NCBI GenBank assembly: GCA_022562655.1
Contig: JADFOU010000004.1
Location: 1 to 23,054, forward strand
From: a candidate division TA06 bacterium
GTDB taxonomy: Bacteria > Hydrothermota > DG-26 > E44-bin18 > JADFOU01
Direction: 5' to 3'
Length of the DNA: 23,054 nucleotides
A model generated the notes under the pieces. The model saw only the letters and a program-made list of their open reading frames with translations, was not told the origin of the DNA and made no database searches. Position 1 is the first letter of the stretch. The number at the start of each line of letters is the position of its first letter. Below are positions 14,369 through 21,002 of the stretch, in pieces. The position numbers were made by a program, and so were the translations under genes.

Positions 14369-15340
14369 ATGGTACTGATTTGGGCTGAAGAGAAAGAAGG
14401 GATACTACCCCGCTCTACCCTGGAGGTCCTCTCCATGGGAAAGAAGATAGCAGAACCCCTTGGAGAAGAACTAGGTGCGGTGCTCATCGCAGACTCGAAT
14501 CGGGCTGCGGGAACCCTGGGGAAGAAAGGGGTTCGAAAGGTCTATGCAGCAGATGACCCTGCTTTGCGGGATTATCGGACTGAACCCTACACCCAGATAT
14601 TTACTTCCCTCATTGAGGAACATCACCCTTCCATTCTTCTCCTCTCCCATACCTCCTCTGGAAAAGACCTCGCCCCCAGAGTGGCTGCCCGACTCAATGT
14701 AGGGCTCATTTCGGACTGCACGCAATTGGATCTTCAGGACGGTTCTCTCGTTGCCACAAGACCCATGTATACCGGTAAGGCCCTTGCCCAAGTAACCCTC
14801 CCAGCCGAGATGAATCCCAAAATCTTTACCCTCCGACCCAAAGCTTTTCCCGCTTCTGAGAAAGAAGAAGGAGGAGAATGTGAAGTTATTATAGTAGAAG
14901 TTCCTCAATTGATGGCGAGGACTGAGGTTCTGGAGTTGAAGAAGACTCCAAAGGGGTCCCTGGATGTGGCAGAGGCGGATATCGTGGTCTCTGGAGGACG
15001 GGGATTGAAGGGACCAGAGAATTTCGAGATCATTGAAGAACTGGCTCAAGCATTAGGGGCGGCCGTGGGGGCCTCCAGGGCGGTTGTAGATGCCGGTTGG
15101 CGTGATCACAAAGACCAAGTAGGACAGACAGGAAAGCAGATTACCCCGAAACTCTACTTCGCCTGTGGAATCTCCGGTGCCATCCAGCATCAGGTGGGGA
15201 TGAGAAATTCCAAATGCATAGTCGCTATCAATAAAGATCCCAACGCCCCCATCTTCAAATTGGCAAGTTATGGCATTGTGGGTGATCTTTTCAAGATCGT
15301 TCCTCTTCTGACGGAGGAGTTGAAGAAAATTCGAGATTAG
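14369..15340 (+). CDS. etfA: Electron transfer flavoprotein alpha subunit
   Basis: A 323-residue EtfA that carries the redox FAD. The C-terminal FAD-binding domain is complete: VVSGGRGLKGPENF near residue 207, GASRAVVDAGWRDHKDQVGQ near 234, TPKLYFACGISGAIQHQVGM near 257 and INKDPNAPIFKLASYGIVGD near 287. The N-terminal domain is shorter than average but normal for this family. It follows etfB in the usual beta-alpha order across one repeat spacer. The start directly follows repeat sequence and no ribosome site is seen. Confidence 0.95.
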   Translation: MVLIWAEEKEGILPRSTLEVLSMGKKIAEPLGEELGAVLIADSNRAAGTLGKKGVRKVYAADDPALRDYRTEPYTQIFTSLIEEHHPSILLLSHTSSGKDLAPRVAARLNVGLISDCTQLDLQDGSLVATRPMYTGKALAQVTLPAEMNPKIFTLRPKAFPASEKEEGGECEVIIVEVPQLMARTEVLELKKTPKGSLDVAEADIVVSGGRGLKGPENFEIIEELAQALGAAVGASRAVVDAGWRDHKDQVGQTGKQITPKLYFACGISGAIQHQVGMRNSKCIVAINKDPNAPIFKLASYGIVGDLFKIVPLLTEELKKIRD

Positions 15341-15470
15341 AAATTTGCTATTGGAAACAAGAAATTTGTTATGGATATTAGAAATGGGAATTTCGTAAAG
15401 AATGCTCCAATTTCCATTTTCCAATTTCTATTACTAATTTCCATTTTCTAACAACCATTTTCCGATTTCA
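15341..15470. repeat. Intercistronic inverted repeat, TTAGAAATTTG / TTTCCATTTTCC family (etfA-ATPase)
   Basis: The first half repeats GAAATTTG- and ATTAGAAAT-type words, the second half their approximate complements (CCAATTTCCATTTTCC, CTAATTTCCATTTTC). The two halves could form a long imperfect hairpin. The element runs from just after the etfA stop to three bases before the ATPase ATG. A second copy of the family is at 17255-17390. Confidence 0.75.
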
Positions 15471-15472
15471 AA

Positions 15473-16501
15473 ATGATCAAGGCAAAAAACCTATCCAAGC
15501 GGTTCGGTTACACCATTGCCGTTAATAAGGCCTCTTTTGAGGTGAAGAAAGGTGAAGTGGTGGGATTTTTGGGACCCAATGGTGCCGGGAAGACCACCAC
15601 CATGCGGATCCTCACCTGCTACCTACAACCTGATTCAGGAACAGCAGAAATAGCAGGGTATAACATCCACGAGAACCCCTTGGAGGTGAGGCAAAAGATT
15701 GGATATCTACCCGAGAATGCCCCCCTCTATGCAGATATGATGGTCACAGAATACTTAGACTTCATTGGAGAAGTTCGAGGAATGCCACAGTCGAAGCGGA
15801 AAAAAGCGATCAATCGGATGATCGAGGTGACGAATCTCCAGTCGGTGATCCGTAGACCTATCGGGGAACTTTCCAAAGGATTCCGGCAGAGGGTCGGCAT
15901 CGCCCAGGCGATGCTCCATGACCCGGAAATTCTCATCATGGATGAGCCCACCTCAGGCCTCGACCCCACCCAGATCATTGAGATCCGAGAACTCATCAAG
16001 GAATTGGGAAAGGAGAAGACGGTGATTCTCTCCACCCATATCCTTCCAGAGGTCTCCGCTGCCTGCAATCGGGTTCTCATCATCAACGATGGAGAGATCG
16101 TTGCTTCAGGCTCTCCTGAGGAACTGACTCAGAGAGCCCAGGGGAAGGGAATCATCACCCTCACCATTCGGGGCTCAAAAGATGAAGTGGAGCGGGGGTT
16201 GAAGGAGTTTCCAAGGGTAGAAGATGTGGAGTGGCTTGCGGAAGAAGTATCGGACTCATCGATCTCCGAAGGAGAAATCCGGAATACGGAATGGGGAACT
16301 CCGAATTCCGAATTCGGAACTCCGAAATCTGAGACCCTCCATCGTTTTCGAATAAGGACACAACAGGGACAGGACCTCTCCGAAGAACTCTTCCGATTCG
16401 TTGTAGAGAAGGGGTGGAGCCTCTCAGAACTCTACAAGGAGCAGGTAAGTCTGGAGGATATCTTCCTTCAACTCACGACCAAAGATTCGTTAAATGGTTA
16501 A
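15473..16501 (+). CDS. ABC transporter ATP-binding protein, GldA/ABC-2 type
   Basis: A 342-residue ABC ATPase. Walker A GPNGAGKTT is at residues 34-42, signature LSKGFRQ at 133-139, Walker B ILIMDEP at 153-159 and the H-loop His189 in STHIL. With the next three genes it forms the widespread Gld-like export cassette (ATPase, ABC-2 permease, GldG-like auxiliary protein, DUF4340). In Bacteroidetes related genes act in gliding; the function elsewhere is unknown. Residues 261-288 (EIRNTEWGTPNSEFGTPKSE) are a low-complexity repeat-derived insert in the C-terminal domain. The final LNG and stop codon come from the GTTAAATGG repeat. Confidence 0.88.
   Translation: MIKAKNLSKRFGYTIAVNKASFEVKKGEVVGFLGPNGAGKTTTMRILTCYLQPDSGTAEIAGYNIHENPLEVRQKIGYLPENAPLYADMMVTEYLDFIGEVRGMPQSKRKKAINRMIEVTNLQSVIRRPIGELSKGFRQRVGIAQAMLHDPEILIMDEPTSGLDPTQIIEIRELIKELGKEKTVILSTHILPEVSAACNRVLIINDGEIVASGSPEELTQRAQGKGIITLTIRGSKDEVERGLKEFPRVEDVEWLAEEVSDSSISEGEIRNTEWGTPNSEFGTPKSETLHRFRIRTQQGQDLSEELFRFVVEKGWSLSELYKEQVSLEDIFLQLTTKDSLNG
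16275..16330. repeat. In-frame GGAATACGGAA/CCGAATTCC repeat inside the ATPase gene
   Basis: Alternating words GGAATACGGAATGGGGAACT and CCGAATTCCGAATTCGGAAC run in opposite orientation and encode the low-complexity insert of the ATPase. They resemble the intercistronic word families in style and encode no conserved domain. Confidence 0.7.
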
Positions 16502-16530
16502 ATAGTAATTGGTTAAATTTAACCAATTAC
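16490..16530. repeat. Intercistronic palindrome spanning the ATPase stop (26-bp perfect)
   Basis: TTCGTTAAATGGTTAA carries the ATPase stop codon (16499-16501). A perfect 26-bp palindrome with half-site GTAATTGGTTAAA then occupies 16505-16530. Its right half, TTTAACCAATTAC (16518-16530), lies nine bases before the permease ATG. Confidence 0.9.
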
Positions 16531-16539
16531 CCATTATCA

Positions 16540-17250
16540 ATGAATACCACATACGCCATCTTCAAACGGGAATTCAAGGGGTACTTCTCCTCACCCATTG
16601 CCTATATCTATCTCACCTCCTTCATCGTTCTGATCAACTGGCTCTATCTCAGGGGGTTCTTTCTCATCAATCAGGCAAATCTTCGATCCTTATTCAGCAT
16701 CCTCCCCTGGATCTTTCTCCTGTTTATCCCGGCGGTGACCATGCGATTGTGGGCGGAGGAGCGGAAATTGAGAACTTTGGAGATTCTGATGACCCTCCCA
16801 GTTAAAGATGTTGAGGTAGTTTTGGGCAAGTTCTTTGCCTCATATGCCTTCCTTGCCCTTTCCATCCTCTTAACCTTTCCCCTCCCCCTCACCCTTGCCC
16901 TCCTGGGCAATCCCGATGGAGGGCAGATCATCGGTGGGTATTTAGGGGCCCTCCTCATTGGGGGTGCTTATCTCGCCATAGGGCTCTTTGCCTCAAGTCT
17001 TACTGAAAACCAGATCATTGCCTTTATCATTGGAATTCTCCTCAGCTTCATCCTTTTCATCGTGGGGGAGCAATTGGTCCTTTTTGCCCTCCCCAGTTTT
17101 ATGGTTCCCTTCTTCGAATACCTTGGGCTTGGAAGCCACTTTGACTCGATCGGACGGGGGGTGATTGACACCCGTGACCTCATCTACTACCTATCCGTCA
17201 TCGGGTTCTTTCTCTATCTCAACATCCGCTCCATTGAGATGAAGAGATAG
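16540..17250 (+). CDS. ABC-2 type permease, GldF-like
   Basis: A 236-residue inner-membrane protein with about six hydrophobic segments (IAYIYLTSFIVLINWLYL, ILPWIFLLFIPAV, FASYAFLALSILLTFPLPL, GALLIGGAYLAIGLFAS, IIAFIIGILLSFILFIVG, and LIYYLSVIGFFLYLNI). The segment MRLWAEERKLRTLEILMTLPV between TM2 and TM3 is the typical ABC-2/GldF coupling region. ATG 16540 is chosen over the longer open frame from 16414, because that extension overlaps the ATPase by nearly 90 bases and the MNTTYAIFKREFKGYF start is typical. Partner of the ATPase. Substrate unknown. Confidence 0.88.
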   Translation: MNTTYAIFKREFKGYFSSPIAYIYLTSFIVLINWLYLRGFFLINQANLRSLFSILPWIFLLFIPAVTMRLWAEERKLRTLEILMTLPVKDVEVVLGKFFASYAFLALSILLTFPLPLTLALLGNPDGGQIIGGYLGALLIGGAYLAIGLFASSLTENQIIAFIIGILLSFILFIVGEQLVLFALPSFMVPFFEYLGLGSHFDSIGRGVIDTRDLIYYLSVIGFFLYLNIRSIEMKR

Positions 17251-17254
17251 TTAA

Positions 17255-17390
17255 AAATAGAAATTTGTTATTAGAAATTAGAAACTTGTAATAGAAATTA
17301 GAAACTAGAAATTGGTTTTTTTCTCATTTCCATTTTCCACTTTCCATTGCTAACTTCCAATCTCCAATAACCATTTTCCAGTTTCTGGGG
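17255..17390. repeat. Intercistronic inverted repeat, TTAGAAATT / TTTCCATTTTCC family (permease-gldG)
   Basis: A 147-base gap. The left half repeats GAAATTTGTTATTAGAAATT and TAGAAATTAGAAACTAG; the right half repeats CATTTCCATTTTCC and CAATAACCATTTTCC, the approximate complement. Same family as 15341-15470. A short GGGGTGA ribosome site for the next gene follows it. Confidence 0.75.
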
Positions 17391-17397
17391 TGAACAG

Positions 17398-18948
17398 ATG
17401 CCGGTAAAGAGATTTATTCAGAGTACCAATGCGATAGCTCTCACCCTCATCGTTTTGGGTATCTTGGCGGTGGTCAATTTCCTCTCCTCCCGTCACTTCT
17501 ATCGGCTTGACTTAACCGAGGGAAAGATCTATACCCTCTCTCCATCCAGCAAACGGGTGGTCTCTTCCCTGGAAGATATCTGCCAAATTGAAGTCTATTT
17601 CTCCAAGAAACTTCCCCCTCATCTGATGACCCTTCGAAATGAGATTCAAGACCTCCTGGATGAGTATCGAGCCTATTCCAAGGGGAATATCCGGGTTACC
17701 TTTACTGATCCTGCCGAAAATCCGGATGTAGAAGGAAAGGTGAGACGTCTTGGGATCCCTCTTATCCAGATGAATATCATTGAGAAGGATAAAACACAAA
17801 TCATCAACGGATATATGGGTCTCGGTCTCTTCTATCTGGATCAGGCAGAGGCAATTCCATTAATTCAAAATACGAGCAATTTAGAATATGACCTCACCAC
17901 CAAGATCATCAAGATCACCTCCACCGAGACGAAGACCGTAGGCATCCTGGGAAACATTGCAGAACTTCAAGTGATGCGTGGGGAACTAGAGAAGCAATAT
18001 GAGGTGATCGAGGTAGAGACGGGTCGTGCCATTCCGGATAGAGTCAATACACTTATCTTGGCAGGTCCCCAGGGACTTTCGGATCAAGATCGCTATGAGA
18101 TTGATCAGTTTATAATGAAGGGAGGAAAATCGATCTTTCTCACCAACGGGGTGGAGATCGGTCAAGGGCTCAACGCTACAGCCGCCCCAAGAGGGGTAGA
18201 TGACCTTTTAGAGAGTTATGGGGTGAAGGTCAACCGAGATCTCGTTTTAGACCGCTCCAATGAGACAGCTGGGTTCAGCCAGGGATTTATGACATTTTTC
18301 GTCCCTTACCCCTTTTGGGTGAAAGTAAGGAGGGGAAATTTTGATCAGGAGAACCCGATTGTCAGTCCCCTTGAATCCATGGTACTGCCCTGGACCAGTT
18401 CCCTGGAAGTGGTGGCGGATACGGGAAGTGGGGTGGAGGCTACCGTTTTAGCCACTTCCTCAGACCAATCCTGGACACAGTCCGGCTTCTTCTTCCTCAA
18501 TCCTGGACAGACCATCAACCCCGCCCAGGAGACTCTGAAAAAGCACAACTTAGCCATTCTCCTCACCGGATCTTTCAAAAGTGCCTTTGCCGAAGAGGAT
18601 GTGCAGAATCCAGAATCCAGAATCCAGAATCCAGAATCCCATATTCCGAAGAGTTCCGATACACGAATCATTATCGTGGGGAACTCCCGATTTTCATCAG
18701 ATCCTCATCTCCAGCGATTTCCAGCAAATGGCGTCTTCTTTCTCAATGCTGTGGACTGGCTCACCCTTGGAGAGGACCTCATCTCCATCCGTTCCCGTGG
18801 CTCCACAGACCGTCCTTTGAAACCCTTGACAGAGCGGGAGAAGACCGCCATCAAGGTCTTGAATACATACGGAATAGGGGTCTTCATCGCCCTCTTCGGC
18901 CTCGGTCGGTTCTACTTGAGACAGAGAAAGAAACAGTTAATCGCATAA
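17398..18948 (+). CDS. GldG-like ABC-transporter auxiliary protein
   Basis: A 516-residue membrane-anchored protein of the GldG/ABC_transp_aux family. An N-terminal TM helix spans residues 11-29 (NAIALTLIVLGILAVVNFL), followed by YRLDLTEGKIYTLSPSSKRVVSSL, the family hallmark. A large extracytoplasmic region includes VGILGNIAELQVMRGELEKQ. A second TM segment lies near residues 488-508 (TYGIGVFIALFGLGRFYL). Residues 402-421 come from a heptanucleotide repeat (QNPESRIQNPESHI) and are not a conserved part. GGGGTGA precedes the ATG. Probably assembles with the ATPase and permease. Function unassigned. Confidence 0.85.
   Translation: MPVKRFIQSTNAIALTLIVLGILAVVNFLSSRHFYRLDLTEGKIYTLSPSSKRVVSSLEDICQIEVYFSKKLPPHLMTLRNEIQDLLDEYRAYSKGNIRVTFTDPAENPDVEGKVRRLGIPLIQMNIIEKDKTQIINGYMGLGLFYLDQAEAIPLIQNTSNLEYDLTTKIIKITSTETKTVGILGNIAELQVMRGELEKQYEVIEVETGRAIPDRVNTLILAGPQGLSDQDRYEIDQFIMKGGKSIFLTNGVEIGQGLNATAAPRGVDDLLESYGVKVNRDLVLDRSNETAGFSQGFMTFFVPYPFWVKVRRGNFDQENPIVSPLESMVLPWTSSLEVVADTGSGVEATVLATSSDQSWTQSGFFFLNPGQTINPAQETLKKHNLAILLTGSFKSAFAEEDVQNPESRIQNPESHIPKSSDTRIIIVGNSRFSSDPHLQRFPANGVFFLNAVDWLTLGEDLISIRSRGSTDRPLKPLTEREKTAIKVLNTYGIGVFIALFGLGRFYLRQRKKQLIA
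18604..18638 (+). repeat. (CAGAATC)5 heptanucleotide tandem repeat in coding sequence
   Basis: Five uninterrupted copies of the 7-mer CAGAATC. Three units (21 bases) encode one turn of the heptapeptide QNPESRI. Because 7 is not a multiple of 3, gain or loss of one unit shifts the frame upstream of the C-terminal membrane segment. Confidence 0.95.
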
Positions 18949-19162
18949 ATGGATATTGGTTAAATGGTAATTGGTAATTAGGTTTATAAACATTCATAAA
19001 CCGAATCGAAGCCTGTCCTGGCGACAGCCAGGGATCTCCGTTGTCCGCCTCCCTGGCCGTAGGTTGGGCAGGGAGTTCGGGCTCGGCAGGCGGACCAAAC
19101 CCACCCGCCCGATTCGGGCAAGTAGGTGAATTACTAATCACCAGATACAAATTACCAATGCT
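18949..19162. repeat. Composite intercistronic repeat (gldG-like to DUF4340) with nested GC palindromes
   Basis: A 214-base gap with no gene. It begins with GGTTAAATGGTAATTGG and a small stem GGTTTAT/ATAAACC, and ends with GAATTACTAATCACC and AAATTACCAAT before the next ATG. Nested inside are a GC hairpin at 19012-19034 (CCTGGC pairing with GCCAGG, alternatively CTGTC with GACAG) and a larger palindrome whose arms TCCGCCT (19044-19050) and AGGCGGA (19088-19094) enclose CTCCCTG (19049-19055) and CAGGGAG (19069-19075). Confidence 0.85.
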
Positions 19163-20158
19163 ATGAAACCGAAACAGATCGCCCTTCTCCTAGGGATTCT
19201 TCTCGTCCTTCTTCTCCTTACCCTTCTTTTGGAGGGTCCTTTAAAAGGGAGAAAGGTCCCGGAGCCAAAACGCCTCTTCAGCGAGTTCGATCCCTCTCTC
19301 GTGGAGGTGATAGAGATTCTTCAGAACGATAAGATGGCAAGGCTGGAGAGGGAAGGGGATCGGTGGGTTGTTTTAGAAGTAGACATTCTCGAATCCGCTG
19401 AATCCGCTGATAAAAAAGATGCCCTCCGCCACTTCGCCGACACCTCCGCTGTCAAACGAGTTCTCAATTCCATAGATAGCCTTAGCGGAGACCTCATCTC
19501 CAATAACCCTGAAAATGAGAGCCTCTTCCAGGTGACCTCGGAGGAGGGGATAATGGTAAAGGCTTTTGGTAAGGGAGATTCCCTCCTTGCCCACTTCTAC
19601 ATCGGAAAAATAGGGCAGGACTTCTCTTCCACTTATATTCGAAGGGATGGATCAAATGAAGTGATCTTAGCCAGAGGATTCTACCGGGGCTCCACCTTTC
19701 ATCCCGATGTAAAGCGATGGAGGAACCGGAATATTCTCTCCTTCCTCCCTTTCAACCTCAATCGTCTCGAAATAACATCTTCGGAGGAAAACCTCCTTCT
19801 TCAGAAAGACGAAGAGGGAGAGTGGACAATTTTAGAACCTATAGAGGCGAAGACAGACAGTTTTAAGGTGGATCAACTCCTTCGGAGTCTCTCCAATCTC
19901 AACTCCCAGGATTTTGGAGACCGTGCCACACCCGAAGAGACTGGCTTCGACACTCCCACCCTCCAAATCTCAATGGAGTTCCTGGACCAACCTTCACGCA
20001 TCCTCACCATTGGAATCCTGAAAGAAGAGTCCCAATATTATGTCCAGGCCTCCGGGGATGAGACGATTTATCTCGTCAACAAATTCACCATCAAGCAATT
20101 CCAAAAGAAACCCGAAGACCTGAAGGCGAAGGTGGAGGAGAAAGAGGAAGGTTCGTAG
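19163..20158 (+). CDS. DUF4340 domain-containing membrane-anchored protein
   Basis: A 331-residue protein with an N-terminal TM or signal-anchor helix (IALLLGILLVLLLLTLLL, residues 6-23) and a DUF4340 pattern: FDPSLVEVIEILQNDKMARLEREGDRWVV early on, and a second, similar module around RLEITSSEENLLLQKDEEGEWTI near residue 205. DUF4340 proteins commonly follow GldG-like proteins, and the order holds here, so it is likely an extracytoplasmic part of the same transporter. The ATG follows repeat-derived sequence without a ribosome site. The Lys/Glu-rich end (KAKVEEKEEGS) is complete. Confidence 0.82.
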   Translation: MKPKQIALLLGILLVLLLLTLLLEGPLKGRKVPEPKRLFSEFDPSLVEVIEILQNDKMARLEREGDRWVVLEVDILESAESADKKDALRHFADTSAVKRVLNSIDSLSGDLISNNPENESLFQVTSEEGIMVKAFGKGDSLLAHFYIGKIGQDFSSTYIRRDGSNEVILARGFYRGSTFHPDVKRWRNRNILSFLPFNLNRLEITSSEENLLLQKDEEGEWTILEPIEAKTDSFKVDQLLRSLSNLNSQDFGDRATPEETGFDTPTLQISMEFLDQPSRILTIGILKEESQYYVQASGDETIYLVNKFTIKQFQKKPEDLKAKVEEKEEGS

Positions 20159-20167
20159 GAATTGTAG

Positions 20168-20189
20168 GGGCAGACCCAAGTGTCTGCCC
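20168..20189. repeat. GC hairpin after the DUF4340 gene
   Basis: GGGCAGAC (20168-20175) pairs perfectly with GTCTGCCC (20182-20189) around a six-base loop. No T-run follows, so it is more likely a dispersed palindromic repeat than a true intrinsic terminator. Confidence 0.6.
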
Positions 20190-20256
20190 ACTTCGATTAG
20201 TCAATTACGGTAGCGCACGAATCGGGCGACCTCTAAAATCTGACTAACAAACTCGT

Positions 20257-20290
20257 ACCGAGGTTTTCCAACCTCGGTCTCTTTTCTCTT
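20257..20290 (+). terminator. Candidate intrinsic terminator after the Gld-like cassette
   Basis: ACCGAGGTT (20257-20265) pairs perfectly with AACCTCGGT (20270-20278) around a TTCC loop, and a T-rich stretch CTCTTTTCTCTT follows. The location, between the transporter cassette and the response regulator, suits a transcription end. The T-run is interrupted by C residues, so efficiency is uncertain. Confidence 0.55.
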
Positions 20291-20317
20291 GACCACACGC
20301 CTCGTAACTTGTAAATT
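20289..20317 (+). promoter_or_regulatory. Candidate sigma-70-type promoter for the response regulator
   Basis: TTGACC at 20289-20294, a 17-base spacer and TAAATT at 20312-20317 lie 19 bases upstream of the response-regulator ATG. The -35 match is good and the -10 is weak. The position directly after a terminator-like hairpin supports a new transcription unit, although the leader would be very short. Confidence 0.4.
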
Positions 20318-20335
20318 GAGAAACGAGGAAGAAAA

Positions 20336-20707
20336 ATGCAAAAGACCATCCTTGTCGCGGAAGATGAGCCGATGATCTTGAGGATCATCGTCTTCAAACT
20401 GGGAATGGAAGGACACAGGGTTCTCCAGGCGAAGACCGGTCCAGAGGTCGTCGAAAACCTCAAACAAGAGAAGCCGGACCTCCTCCTCCTGGACGCCACC
20501 CTCCCCGACATGGATAGTTTCGAGATCTTGCAAAATATCCGATCGGACTATGGATTAAAAAACTTGCCTATCTTCATGCTCACCCAAACCCATGAACCCT
20601 GGCAGGCGGAGAAGGCGATGGAATTGGGAGCTACCCAGTGTATCGTGAAGCCCTTTAAACCAACCGTTCTGGCAAAGCAAGTCCGAAATCTATTTGAATC
20701 CACCTAA
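20336..20707 (+). CDS. Single-domain response regulator (CheY-like receiver)
   Basis: A 123-residue stand-alone receiver domain. Acidic pocket Glu9/Asp10 (VAEDEP), phospho-acceptor Asp53 (LLLLDATLPDMD), Thr83 (FMLTQT) and Lys105 (CIVKPF) are all present, so it should be phosphorylated by a histidine kinase. No output domain follows, and no kinase is encoded nearby, so its target is unknown. GAGG at 20325-20328 lies seven bases before the ATG. Confidence 0.9.
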   Translation: MQKTILVAEDEPMILRIIVFKLGMEGHRVLQAKTGPEVVENLKQEKPDLLLLDATLPDMDSFEILQNIRSDYGLKNLPIFMLTQTHEPWQAEKAMELGATQCIVKPFKPTVLAKQVRNLFEST

Positions 20708-20748
20708 CTTTCTCTTGATTTTGGGTTGCTGGATGAATATATTTCAAA

Positions 20749-20892
20749 TGAAGAGGTTATACTTTGATATTGAAAAGATTGAAGTCCACGATGACAGGAT
20801 GGCGGAGATTTACAAGAGAAAGTCAGCAAAACACTCTCCAGCAGGGACACTGCCCTCACTGCCAGACTCAGATCCCGGGGATCTGGTCGTAG
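20749..20892 (+). pseudogene. Two fused gene remnants: small DDRMAEIY-type protein and AmmeMemoRadiSam C-terminus
   Basis: From ATG 20749 one frame reads MKRLYFDIEKIEVHDDRMAE, then IYKRK, resembling the start of small conserved proteins that continue KTPAERL (recalled family, unnamed). After about 20821 that similarity stops. In the +1-shifted frame, codons ending at TAG 20890-20892 read NTLQQGHCPHCQTQIPGIWS, which resembles the zinc-ribbon-like C-terminus of AmmeMemoRadiSam-system radical SAM enzymes (GxCPxCGTxIxGVW). Neither gene is complete, so I regard the stretch as decayed or joined fragments. Both matches are short. Confidence 0.4.
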
Positions 20893-20908
20893 ACATCTCA
20901 ATTTCCAC

Positions 20909-20936
20909 TTGACATTCTGAGAAAAAAAGATAGAAT
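20909..20936 (+). promoter_or_regulatory. Sigma-70-type promoter upstream of citrate synthase
   Basis: TTGACA at 20909-20914, a 16-base AT-rich spacer and TAGAAT at 20931-20936. Transcription would start near 20943 and give a leader of about 60 bases to the citrate synthase ATG. The best promoter match I found in the window. Confidence 0.65.
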
Positions 20937-21002
20937 TACAACACTCTTTTCCATCCGGATTGTAAATCAAGGGTAACTTTTCATTACGATTGAGGTGTGG
21001 CT

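Noticed and set aside
14471..15049. 192-residue minus-strand open frame
   Set aside because: Antisense to etfA, which has a complete FAD domain.
16414..16539. Longer N-terminus of the ABC permease
   Set aside because: It overlaps the ATPase coding region and adds hydrophilic sequence from another frame; ATG 16540 fits the family.
18604..18638. CRISPR-like array
   Set aside because: Seven-base units without spacers; a simple tandem repeat in coding sequence.
20694..20912. 72-residue protein after the response regulator
   Set aside because: The C-terminal half is low-complexity and out of frame with a better radical SAM C-terminus; treated as joined remnants.
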